Positions 6,678-14,680 of a stretch of 64,000 bases of DNA are shown here, piece by piece. The stretch comes from CAYFPO01 sp964345035. Its GTDB lineage: Bacteria > Fidelibacterota > Marinisomatia > SCGC-AAA003-L08 > GCA-002704045. The position numbers and the translations under genes are program-made. Below the pieces are notes generated by a model, which saw only the letters and a list, made by a program, of their open reading frames with translations, was not told where the DNA came from and ran no database searches. The stretch is from the NCBI GenBank assembly GCA_964345035.1, contig CAYFPO010000005.1:1-64000 (forward strand), in the 5' to 3' direction. Within the stretch, counting starts at the first letter, position 1; the number at the start of each line of letters is the position of its first letter.

Positions 6678-8399
6678 TTATGAAGGTATTGGTTCAGATT
6701 GAGCAATCCAGTCCCGATCCTTTAATGAGGGATGACTATATTCATGGGGACCATTTACTACGGTTGGTATTGCTGCAAAATTTCCATGGGGAATAGGGGA
6801 ATCAACCGTCCATTCAAGAGTAGCTGCCTGCCATGGATTTTTTTCTGATTTCCGTCCTTTGACTAAGCTTAATACGAAATTAATAGCAAAAACAATCTGA
6901 GCAATTCCAAGTATAAAGGCTGTTATAGTCATGAAATTGTTTAATCCCAATACAGGTGCTAAAAAATCATATTCTGATGGATCAAAGATTCTGCGATGAT
7001 GTCCGGCATATCCCATGACCATCATATTAAAGAAAACTAAATTCAAAGGTATAAATGAAAACCAAAAGTGGATTTTCCCCAATCTGCTATCCATTTTCCT
7101 ACCGAACATTTTTGGGAACCAAAAGTAAATCGCAGCAAACCCACCAAATAAAACAGAGGCTGCCATGGTGTAATGGAAATGACCGACTACGAAATAGGTA
7201 TCATGTAAATAGATATCAGATGTAATGGTTGCATTATACAGCCCAGTAAGTCCTCCCAAACCAAAAACCCACATCACAGATATTGCAAACAGCATTGGGA
7301 CTTCAAATCGTAAAGATCCCCGCCATAAAGTGCCGAGCCAATTGAGGAAAAATATAGATGATGGAATACTTATGAGTAATGTTAAGAACATAAATGCTTT
7401 ACCCAACAGTGGGCTCATTCCTGTTGTGTACATGTGGTGTCCCCAAACAACTGCACTTAAAGTAGTAATGGTACACATGCAAATTGCAGTCATTTTATAT
7501 CCAAATGCTGGTTTTCTTGAAAAAACCGATAACAAATCAGATACAATTCCCCATGCCGGTAGGATCAATATATAAACTTCAGGATGTCCAAAAATCCAGA
7601 AGACATGTTGGTATAAAAGTGGATCTCCTCCGGGAATTGTTGCTTTTTGCCCCGCAATTAAAAACTGTGTTCCTGCTACATTATCCAATAAAAGTATAAT
7701 AAGTCCTGCAGCAATAATTGGAACAAAAAGTGCATTGAGTATGCTTGTTAGAAATAACCCCCAGGTAGTAAGTGGCATTTTGAAATATCCCATTCCCGGG
7801 GCACGAAGTCTGACAATGGTAGTAATATAATTTATAGCTCCCATTAATGTTGAGGTACCCGCTAGAGTTAATGATAATGTCCATAAAGTCTGCCCCTGCC
7901 CCGGTATTCCTCCAACAGGTGTACTTAGGGGTGGATAGGATGTCCATCCTCCGGCTGCTGTCCCTTCCGGTAACAAATATGAGAGTAATAATACCACCGA
8001 AGCTAAGAACATTGTCCAGAATGAGATCATATTCAATTTTGGGAAAACCATATCGGGAGCACCAATTTGTAATGGAATACAGAAATTCCCGAATGCTCCG
8101 ATTAATATAGGTGTAATAGCCCAAAATATCATGATGGTTCCATGCATGGTGAAGAGTTGATTATAGGCATCAGGTCCTATGATTCCTGCACCAACCGGTG
8201 AAGCCTGATAAAGGAATTTCCCTAGTAGCCACCAGGGCAGGGGTTCCATATTATTTGAGAGAGACCAGCGAATCAACATTGCCTGGAATCCTCCAAAGAG
8301 AAGGAAAAAGATTCCTAACCATAGGAATTGTTTACCAATTACTTTGTGGTCTGTTGAAAAAATATATTTTGTCCAAAATGTCTCGTTATTACTTTTCAT
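6678..8399 (-). CDS. ctaD: Cytochrome c oxidase subunit I
   Basis: A 573-residue catalytic subunit of a type A heme-copper oxidase that reduces O2 to water and pumps protons. The low-spin heme ligand is H86 (TMHGTIMIFW). CuB ligands are H272 in GHPEVY, with the cross-linked Y276 and proton-channel E274, and H321-H322 in WGHHMY. H407 and H409 in GHFHY bind the hemes. About twelve membrane segments are present. E274 marks the A1 subfamily. No heme A or heme O synthase gene is in the window. It starts next to the subunit II stop. Confidence 0.97.
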   Translation of the reverse strand: MKSNNETFWTKYIFSTDHKVIGKQFLWLGIFFLLFGGFQAMLIRWSLSNNMEPLPWWLLGKFLYQASPVGAGIIGPDAYNQLFTMHGTIMIFWAITPILIGAFGNFCIPLQIGAPDMVFPKLNMISFWTMFLASVVLLLSYLLPEGTAAGGWTSYPPLSTPVGGIPGQGQTLWTLSLTLAGTSTLMGAINYITTIVRLRAPGMGYFKMPLTTWGLFLTSILNALFVPIIAAGLIILLLDNVAGTQFLIAGQKATIPGGDPLLYQHVFWIFGHPEVYILILPAWGIVSDLLSVFSRKPAFGYKMTAICMCTITTLSAVVWGHHMYTTGMSPLLGKAFMFLTLLISIPSSIFFLNWLGTLWRGSLRFEVPMLFAISVMWVFGLGGLTGLYNATITSDIYLHDTYFVVGHFHYTMAASVLFGGFAAIYFWFPKMFGRKMDSRLGKIHFWFSFIPLNLVFFNMMVMGYAGHHRRIFDPSEYDFLAPVLGLNNFMTITAFILGIAQIVFAINFVLSLVKGRKSEKNPWQAATLEWTVDSPIPHGNFAAIPTVVNGPHEYSHPSLKDRDWIAQSEPIPS

Positions 8400-9212
8400 T
8401 TAAATTGACTCCTTCCAATTCCACCCCCAACGGGTAGGTATTCCATCTTCTTCATCGCCCCATTCATCCTCAGGGCCTTCTTCTTCAATAGTATTCAACC
8501 AATTATTAAATTCTTCATTCGTTTCAACCGTAAGAAATCCTTTCATCCGGTAATGACTGTTGCCACAGAGTTCTGCACAGGCAATTTCAAACTTTCCTGT
8601 TTCCGTGGCCTGGAACCACATGGTATTCACCATACCCGGTGTGGCATCCACTTTTACCCTAAAGTTTGGGATAAAAAAGGAATGGATTACATCGTATGGT
8701 GCAATTTGAATAATAACGGGTGTGTTTACCGGAATATGCATCTGGTTTTGTGTCGGTATCAAATCATCTTCAGTACCAAATTCACCATCTGTTCCCGCAT
8801 ATCTGAAATTCCAGGCAAACTGCTGTGGCATCACTTCCACTTTTAATACATTTTCACCTTTTGGGAATTTCCAAAATGCTTCTTTTAAATCTCTGAATGA
8901 CATGCCTTCAATTACTACATCGATTGATAAGAAAACCAACAAACCCATTCCCACAGTAAATCCGATATGTTTCCGTGAATTCCCTTTGTCATACACTGCT
9001 TTGTGTCCGGGGCGATTACGATATTTCAATATAAAATACAGGATGAGAAACACAACAATACTGAAGTAAATTGTGATGACCAAGTCTGTATATTGAATGA
9101 CATTGTCAATCCTGTATCCATCCAGAGAAACATCTTTGGGGGGATCCAGAAACCATATTCCGGTCAATAGTCTGGAAAAATTCAGTCCACCTTTTTTAAT
9201 AAAGTTATTCAT
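8400..9212 (-). CDS. ctaC: Cytochrome c oxidase subunit II
   Basis: A 270-residue subunit II with two membrane segments (about residues 45-63 and 83-101) and a periplasmic cupredoxin domain. All CuA ligands are present: H177, then C212, E214, C216, H220 and M223 in CAELCGNSHYRM. There is no C-terminal heme c domain, so it is not a caa3-type subunit and must take electrons from a separate cytochrome or cupredoxin. The 14-heme lipoprotein three genes upstream is a candidate (inference). The C-terminus is acidic (EEEGPEDEWGDEED). Confidence 0.96.
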   Translation of the reverse strand: MNNFIKKGGLNFSRLLTGIWFLDPPKDVSLDGYRIDNVIQYTDLVITIYFSIVVFLILYFILKYRNRPGHKAVYDKGNSRKHIGFTVGMGLLVFLSIDVVIEGMSFRDLKEAFWKFPKGENVLKVEVMPQQFAWNFRYAGTDGEFGTEDDLIPTQNQMHIPVNTPVIIQIAPYDVIHSFFIPNFRVKVDATPGMVNTMWFQATETGKFEIACAELCGNSHYRMKGFLTVETNEEFNNWLNTIEEEGPEDEWGDEEDGIPTRWGWNWKESI

Positions 9213-9237
9213 TAAATATTTTGATTCCTTTCTTTTA

Positions 9238-9573
9238 TTATAGTTTTATGTTCATATTTTGACAGCAGCATATATCATCTTTAATTAGTAGAGAATATTT
9301 TTTTATCTGACTAACTATGTTTTTAATATCTATATCGAATTCTCCATTACTTAATTGTGATATATTTTCAGTTGCCTTCTTCAACAAATATTCTGCCGCA
9401 TGTTTTTTACCAAATTCATTATTTAAAATAGCTCCCGATAATTGAATAAACCCTTTAATCTGTTTTCTGGAATTTTCATTTCCATTCTTCCAAATTTTTT
9501 CCCAGGTAGTGTGAGCTTCATGAATTTTACCTTCATTGAATAATTTTTTTCCTTTTTGAAAAAATGGGTTCAT
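9238..9573 (-). CDS. DUF309 protein
   Basis: A 111-residue all-helical protein with the DUF309 signature: GKKLFNEGKIHEAHTTWEKIW at the N-terminus and GFIQLSGAILN in the second helix pair. The family function is not established. It lies between the oxidase subunit II gene and the PLP decarboxylase on the same strand, with an 82-base gap upstream and a 25-base gap downstream. The C-terminus ends with a CCCQN cluster of cysteines (ICCCQNMNIKL), which I would not expect in the family. Confidence 0.75.
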   Translation of the reverse strand: MNPFFQKGKKLFNEGKIHEAHTTWEKIWKNGNENSRKQIKGFIQLSGAILNNEFGKKHAAEYLLKKATENISQLSNGEFDIDIKNIVSQIKKYSLLIKDDICCCQNMNIKL

Positions 9574-9655
9574 TTCAAATAGATACTTTGGAGGTGTATT
9601 TCCTATTTTTAAAAGTGTATTCTAATTTAATAGAATCCTCCTACTAATAATTAGC

Positions 9656-10906
9656 TTAACAAATTCCGATTGGTTCGCTTTTAACTTCTTTTAACTCTTT
9701 AATAAATTGATTGATGATATCCCAATTAACATGTTCCATAACCACAATTTTCCACCAACTTGGCTTTTCAACATGGGTATCTGGAACCAGTGTGTATTTT
9801 TTACAGATGTATTCCGGGATTTGCCCGTTTAGAATAGCAACAACATTCATATTATCGTTTCTGAAATATTTTATCCCCAAACTATTTAGAGCATTGCAAA
9901 TCTCATCAGTTTTTTCAACAAAATTCCTCATATGCTCTACCATTCCTTCTGAGCCATAGACATTTAAAATCATCCATGTTGCTATTGCATTTGCACCAGA
10001 CCTTGAACCGCATAATGTATGATCCAATCCTTCTATATAGCTTGCTTCACTGGTTGATATATTGTCGACCATCCCTTTCCGGATGAGAAATATTCCGGTA
10101 CCATAAGGTGCTTCCAACATTTTATGTGCATCTAATGAAATAGAATCTATTATTGGGTTATTAAATTGAAATTGGTGATTAGGGCAGGTGAAAGGGAATA
10201 TAAACCCACCAAAAGCAGCGTCAATGTGTATTTTACATTGTAAACTAAAAGAATTGATAATTGTACTGATTTTATCTATGGGGTCAACCGATCCAAACAT
10301 GGTGCTTCCAAGATTTAAAACAAAAATGAAATATTTAATGCCTAATTGTTTCAATCTTTTTATTGTTCGCTCTAAATGGTCTATATCCAATTGGCGGTTG
10401 TCATTATTAACATTGATTTTATGAAATTGTAACTGTAGAATATTACACGCCTTATAAACCGAATAGTGGGAATCCTCTGAAAATAAGACAGCAATTTCTG
10501 CTGATTCAACTTTGTATTTTTTCCTAAAATATTCTCTAAATATCCATAATGCCTGAATATTGCACTCAGTCCCCCCGGGAGAGATATAGCCGTCATATGA
10601 TCCACTGTCAGCATTAAATATTTCTTCAGCACAAATTCGAAGTAAATCTAACTCTATTTTTTGAGTACCTTTAAATGACGGTAAAGATGAATGATAAGTA
10701 TGTATTCCAATATGATTAGGGTTTTCTATTAAACATTTAATAAAGGGTGAATTTTTAAGGAACTCTGCATCATTTGGAAAGATTTTGGGGTCTAAGTACG
10801 TGGCTGGCAGTCCCATTATTTGATGGTTATAAAAACTAGAATTAATTTCCAATGCCTCAAAAATCCTGGATTTAATCTCTTCAAATGATAATGATTCCCA
10901 GTACAT
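9656..10906 (-). CDS. PLP-dependent group II-type amino acid decarboxylase
   Basis: A 416-residue PLP enzyme of the fold-I decarboxylase group that includes glutamate, tyrosine and histidine decarboxylases. Visible sites are H147 (SEDSHYSVYK, stacking on the ring), D229 (IHIDAAFGG, pyridine-N contact) and K262 (SLDAHKMLEAPYGTG, the Schiff-base lysine). GYISPGGTECNIQAL binds phosphate. It starts two bases from the 14-heme cytochrome gene and is followed by DUF309. Tyrosine or a related aromatic acid would suit the neighbourhood, but this is inference; histidine or aspartate are alternatives. Confidence 0.85.
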   Translation of the reverse strand: MYWESLSFEEIKSRIFEALEINSSFYNHQIMGLPATYLDPKIFPNDAEFLKNSPFIKCLIENPNHIGIHTYHSSLPSFKGTQKIELDLLRICAEEIFNADSGSYDGYISPGGTECNIQALWIFREYFRKKYKVESAEIAVLFSEDSHYSVYKACNILQLQFHKINVNNDNRQLDIDHLERTIKRLKQLGIKYFIFVLNLGSTMFGSVDPIDKISTIINSFSLQCKIHIDAAFGGFIFPFTCPNHQFQFNNPIIDSISLDAHKMLEAPYGTGIFLIRKGMVDNISTSEASYIEGLDHTLCGSRSGANAIATWMILNVYGSEGMVEHMRNFVEKTDEICNALNSLGIKYFRNDNMNVVAILNGQIPEYICKKYTLVPDTHVEKPSWWKIVVMEHVNWDIINQFIKELKEVKSEPIGIC

Positions 10907-10908
10907 AA

Positions 10909-13900
10909 TTATTTTATTAGTGATTTAAGAGCATGTTCAACAGCTTTGTCATGTTGTTCGGGTGTCAATGCGTATCCCTCTGGTAAACCCAAATCTTTCT
11001 TTAATTTGATTCTGATTTTATCCCAATCATCTGTGTTATAATGCTTATGACAGGCGATACAGACGCCTTCTCGTTCTACTTTATCACGCTCTTCTTTATT
11101 TAATGGTCTATCCTCAACATGCGGCATGTTTTGTACTTGTTTACCGGAACGAGTAACCAATTGATCTAATGCATAAGGGTAATCCGGTATTTTAGGGACT
11201 TGCCATTTTGCTGTTTCACTTCCTGGAATATCTCCATATAATCCTTCAGCTAAGTTTTGAAACATTGGACGGTCTCCATCAATTTTTCCCACACTTCTTG
11301 AATTTGATGTCCCATATCCGATGGTTTTAGGATTTGTATGACAACTTTCACAGGTTCGTGCAGGTATTGAATTAGCGTGTGGTTGAACGGGAGCCATGGT
11401 TGGATTAAATGTTCCATCCTCTAATTTATATGCTTTATTTAGGTCATGTATATTTCCTGCTGAATCTACATAGGTAAAAAAGACCTGGCATCCGGGAATA
11501 ACTGGTGATACTTTTCCTTTTAAATTGATACCAAGCATTGGGTCTTCCCATCGTAAAAAACTCCGGTTTTCAATTGTTACTTTACCCGGTGTTTTTACGA
11601 TATTTTGTTTTCCAGTATGAGGATCATGATGAGCCCCGGTCATCACCCAATCTGTAGCTAATTCCCTCCGATCATATTTTGTATGACATCCATAACATTG
11701 AGGTGCCCAAGTCGAATGGCAGGAGTAACATTCCAGCTTATCAATGTGTTGATTGACAATTGACATAGCTACTTTACCCTGCTCTGTTTTCCAGGTATTG
11801 TGAATTTGCTTTTCTTTTAGTAAGGGAATGTCATGTTTTGTTCCGTCATAATAACTCGTTAGAACAGCCTGATCACCATTTTTAATTAAATTTGAACGAG
11901 GGTTCCCTCTCGAAGTAAGTAAATAGGAAGCTGTATCAGTGTTGAATAAACCCCGTTCCCCATCCAAAGTTACTGGAGTACCGAAACCAACTGGCAGTTC
12001 CCATGGATATTTTTCAGGAGTACCGTGGCAATCTGCACATTGAATCTCAACCTGGTATAAAGTAGTTGGGTAGAGATTACCATCTCCGTGCACATCTATG
12101 GATGTATGACAATCAATACATTGCATACCTCGTTCAAAATGCACATCTTCTCTCACTTTCAAGTAATCTTTTGTATAAAGCAAATCTTGGGCATTGCCTT
12201 CTTCATCCCATGGTGGTGCTTTTCCATCGGTTTTATAATCAAATTCAAATGCACCTACATAGGTTGTGCCGATACGTTTACCACGTGTATGACAATGATT
12301 ACATTGAGTTGCGGGAATTTTCAAGGTGATTTCGTGCTTCATTGGGTGAATAGGCTTATCTTTAGGGATAGTAGGATCATTCCCTTCATAAATACCATCA
12401 TTGGTGTAAAGAACATGGCAGGCTGAACAACCACCAGCGCGCAAATCACCACGCTTTCTTCTGCCTTCCTCCCAAACATGGCACCTGCCACATTCTTTAC
12501 GATAATAATCAGAAAATGCAGATTTTACTTCATCATTCCAAAGTTTCATTCCTTTATCGAATGTTGGAATACTTTGCGAAGAATCTGCAGGTTTGATGAA
12601 TTTCTCTAATATTGATTTTCTGATAAATTCTTTATAATCCTCTGTGCCGACCATTGGTACTAACCCATCAGGGTCGTCCATATGGTAATCTGCAAATTTA
12701 TAATCTCCTTTTGGAACGACTCCATTTGACATGAGGGTATGAGATGCTTTACCAAATTCTGTCGCCATTAACCCACGCTGCATTCTGTAAACATGATTTG
12801 AACCGCTTAGTCCACTTGGATCCGTAGCAGTGGAAACAACTTCCATAAGTTCTCCACCAGTAGGATGAGGCATTTGATGGGTTTTTAAAGTCTTTAAATC
12901 ATTCCGTCCACTATGGCATTTACCACATCCTTTTCCTGTACTAACTACCCACATAGCACCTGGATTTGGGAACATATTTAAATGTGCATCATCTTTTTTG
13001 GATGCGTCTGGGTTACCTTCATGGCATACTACACAAGACCTGCCTTCATGACTACCCCCCAAAGCGAAAATATAATCATGCATGGTGTCATTGATTTCTT
13101 CAATACCTTCATGGCAGCCAAGACAACTCTTTTCGGGGTTATGTGATATTTTGTAATTATTGGAATTATTAGTTGACCAGTTGTTTTCTTCTGGTGTCTC
13201 GATAATCGTATTACTTTCATGGTTTTCAAATTGAGCAATATAAATTTCTTCCCATCTTGTTTTTATATTATGATCAACATTCTTTATATAATCTGATAAA
13301 TACAAAGCAATACTCCACAAACTCATCTCATCATTTTCGGATACACCTTGGAATGATGGCATGGGAGTTCCTTCTACACCTGTTACCAATACTCTATAAA
13401 TATCTTCAGGGGTATTCCCTGTTTTAAATGTTTTACTTCCCTTTGTGAAATCAGTGGGGAAAGTTATTCTGCCCCAATCATCCATTAAATTTTGATCATC
13501 CTCGTCGTCATCCCAAAAATCATCCATATCTTCAACTGATGATTCTACCAATTCCTGTTTTTCAAAATGGCATTTACGGCAACCAAATTCATCAAATAGT
13601 TTTTCCCCTTCTTGTATATTGGATTGATTATTCATTTGATCAGTAGAGGATTGGTAAGACTCATAGGCAGAGAAATTGCGATTGGTTGTATCCAGGCTCA
13701 TTATGTAATAGACTAATCCCCACCTTTCTTCGATGGATAAATGATAGAATGAAGGCATACCATAATGTTGAATACCATTTGTGATCGTTCTAAAAATGTC
13801 AATTGGCTTGGGTGGATTCCCTGGTGAAGTGGTCTTAAATTTAAATTTCCCATATTTAAAGTTTCTGGGTTTTGTGGTCATGTGTTTTGCAACCTTTCCA

Positions 13901-14124
13901 TCACCGTCTCCCGCAGGTCCGTGGCATAGTTGACAATAATTGGTATATGTCTCTTTACCATGATTAATTAAATCATCAGATAGAGGAATTATTTTTTCAG
14001 TAGCATCTATCCATGAATTTGGTGCAATAATTTCATTAACAGGTTTCTTCGCCCTTTCACAGGAATATAAAACCAAGCATATTGCAACAACATTTTTTAA
14101 AATATTTAAAACCCTGTTTCCCAT
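10909..14124 (-). CDS. Fourteen-heme c-type cytochrome lipoprotein
   Basis: A 1071-residue protein with 14 CxxCH heme sites. A lipoprotein-type leader ends at LYSC (C22). Residues about 50-145 form a class-I cytochrome c domain (CQLCH at 64-68, likely axial M123 in YGMPSF). A second mono-heme domain starts at CRKCH (182). Then follow CLGCH, CVVCH, CGKCH, CGRCH, CSACH, CNHCH, CIDCH, CADCH, CYSCH, CYGCH, CESCH and CIACH. The last twelve resemble large electron-transfer multihemes, but I cannot match them to a named enzyme. It heads the oxidase array, so it may pass electrons to CuA of subunit II, or act as an oxidoreductase on an unknown substrate. A strong inverted repeat lies just upstream at 14160-14195. 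Confidence 0.9.
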   Translation of the reverse strand: MGNRVLNILKNVVAICLVLYSCERAKKPVNEIIAPNSWIDATEKIIPLSDDLINHGKETYTNYCQLCHGPAGDGDGKVAKHMTTKPRNFKYGKFKFKTTSPGNPPKPIDIFRTITNGIQHYGMPSFYHLSIEERWGLVYYIMSLDTTNRNFSAYESYQSSTDQMNNQSNIQEGEKLFDEFGCRKCHFEKQELVESSVEDMDDFWDDDEDDQNLMDDWGRITFPTDFTKGSKTFKTGNTPEDIYRVLVTGVEGTPMPSFQGVSENDEMSLWSIALYLSDYIKNVDHNIKTRWEEIYIAQFENHESNTIIETPEENNWSTNNSNNYKISHNPEKSCLGCHEGIEEINDTMHDYIFALGGSHEGRSCVVCHEGNPDASKKDDAHLNMFPNPGAMWVVSTGKGCGKCHSGRNDLKTLKTHQMPHPTGGELMEVVSTATDPSGLSGSNHVYRMQRGLMATEFGKASHTLMSNGVVPKGDYKFADYHMDDPDGLVPMVGTEDYKEFIRKSILEKFIKPADSSQSIPTFDKGMKLWNDEVKSAFSDYYRKECGRCHVWEEGRRKRGDLRAGGCSACHVLYTNDGIYEGNDPTIPKDKPIHPMKHEITLKIPATQCNHCHTRGKRIGTTYVGAFEFDYKTDGKAPPWDEEGNAQDLLYTKDYLKVREDVHFERGMQCIDCHTSIDVHGDGNLYPTTLYQVEIQCADCHGTPEKYPWELPVGFGTPVTLDGERGLFNTDTASYLLTSRGNPRSNLIKNGDQAVLTSYYDGTKHDIPLLKEKQIHNTWKTEQGKVAMSIVNQHIDKLECYSCHSTWAPQCYGCHTKYDRRELATDWVMTGAHHDPHTGKQNIVKTPGKVTIENRSFLRWEDPMLGINLKGKVSPVIPGCQVFFTYVDSAGNIHDLNKAYKLEDGTFNPTMAPVQPHANSIPARTCESCHTNPKTIGYGTSNSRSVGKIDGDRPMFQNLAEGLYGDIPGSETAKWQVPKIPDYPYALDQLVTRSGKQVQNMPHVEDRPLNKEERDKVEREGVCIACHKHYNTDDWDKIRIKLKKDLGLPEGYALTPEQHDKAVEHALKSLIK

Positions 14125-14159
14125 GATATCATCAAAAATAACAGGGTAAAGCTAATATT

Positions 14160-14195
14160 ATATTATAATAGGATACAAATATCTTATTATAATAT
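14160..14195. promoter_or_regulatory. 36-base inverted repeat upstream of the 14-heme cytochrome gene
   Basis: ATATTATAATAGGATA and TATCTTATTATAATAT pair over 16 positions (one G/T) around a CAAA loop, ending 36 bases before the cytochrome start codon at 14124. The position and symmetry suit an operator. The left arm with the loop (ATAATAGGATACAAATAT) is almost repeated at 21825-21844 in front of the metal-efflux operon. The binding protein is unknown; the Rrf2 regulator of this array is one candidate. Confidence 0.5.
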
Positions 14196-14248
14196 TTCTT
14201 GGAAATATTTTGCCTGCAAATCCTCCTTGTATGTATCAACTATGATGG

Positions 14249-14278
14249 AAAACTGGATCATTGCATCATTCCAGTTTT
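14249..14278. terminator. Bidirectional terminator-like hairpin
   Basis: AAAACTGGA and TCCAGTTTT form a perfect 9-bp stem around a 12-base loop, with A/T runs on both sides. It lies 28 bases past the end of the metal-binding lipoprotein gene, at the 3' end of the efflux operon and before the promoter of the cytochrome array. It would work for the minus strand. Confidence 0.55.
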
Positions 14279-14305
14279 GAATCGCCTTCATTCCTTTTTT
14301 GATCG

Positions 14306-14665
14306 CTATTTAATGAGTCGCATAGGCTTCAGATTCATTCCACAGTCCACACATTTGCCTGGTTTATCTTCATGGATATGGCTGTGAACGAGCATGGGAC
14401 AGCCGTAAAAATCATGATTTCCTTCGTCTGTCATCACGCCTGCAGCAAGACTCATTCCGCATTTTGAACATGTCCCCGGTTCATCGCTGGACTCGTTACG
14501 GTGTTCTTCCATGGGGCAGGTGTAATAGATAAGGGTTTCATCTATTGTCATTTTATCAGCAGGGTCATCGGATGTCTGTTTGTGAACCTGTGCTGATTCT
14601 GTTTTATTTCCTCCACATCCAATCAAGATGATGAGAGAAATGACGCTGAGTAGTATTTTCTTCAT
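14306..14665 (-). CDS. Lipoprotein with two heavy-metal-binding (YHS-like) modules
   Basis: A 119-residue lipoprotein with a lipobox at LIGCGGNK. Two copies of the heavy-metal-binding module found in CusB-type adaptors follow: YYTCPMEEHRNE...GTCSKCGMSL and YGCPMLVHSHIH...GKCVDCGMNL. Each has a CPM and a CxxCGM segment, suited to copper or a similar ion. It is the last gene of the efflux operon, 15 bases after the pump gene. It probably binds metal in the periplasm and hands it to the pump (inference). Confidence 0.85.
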   Translation of the reverse strand: MKKILLSVISLIILIGCGGNKTESAQVHKQTSDDPADKMTIDETLIYYTCPMEEHRNESSDEPGTCSKCGMSLAAGVMTDEGNHDFYGCPMLVHSHIHEDKPGKCVDCGMNLKPMRLIK

Positions 14666-14680
14666 TTTTGTTTCCTTTAT

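Noticed and set aside
7681..8124. 147-codon minus-strand frame inside oxidase subunit I
   Set aside because: Out-of-frame shadow of ctaD, whose motifs are complete.
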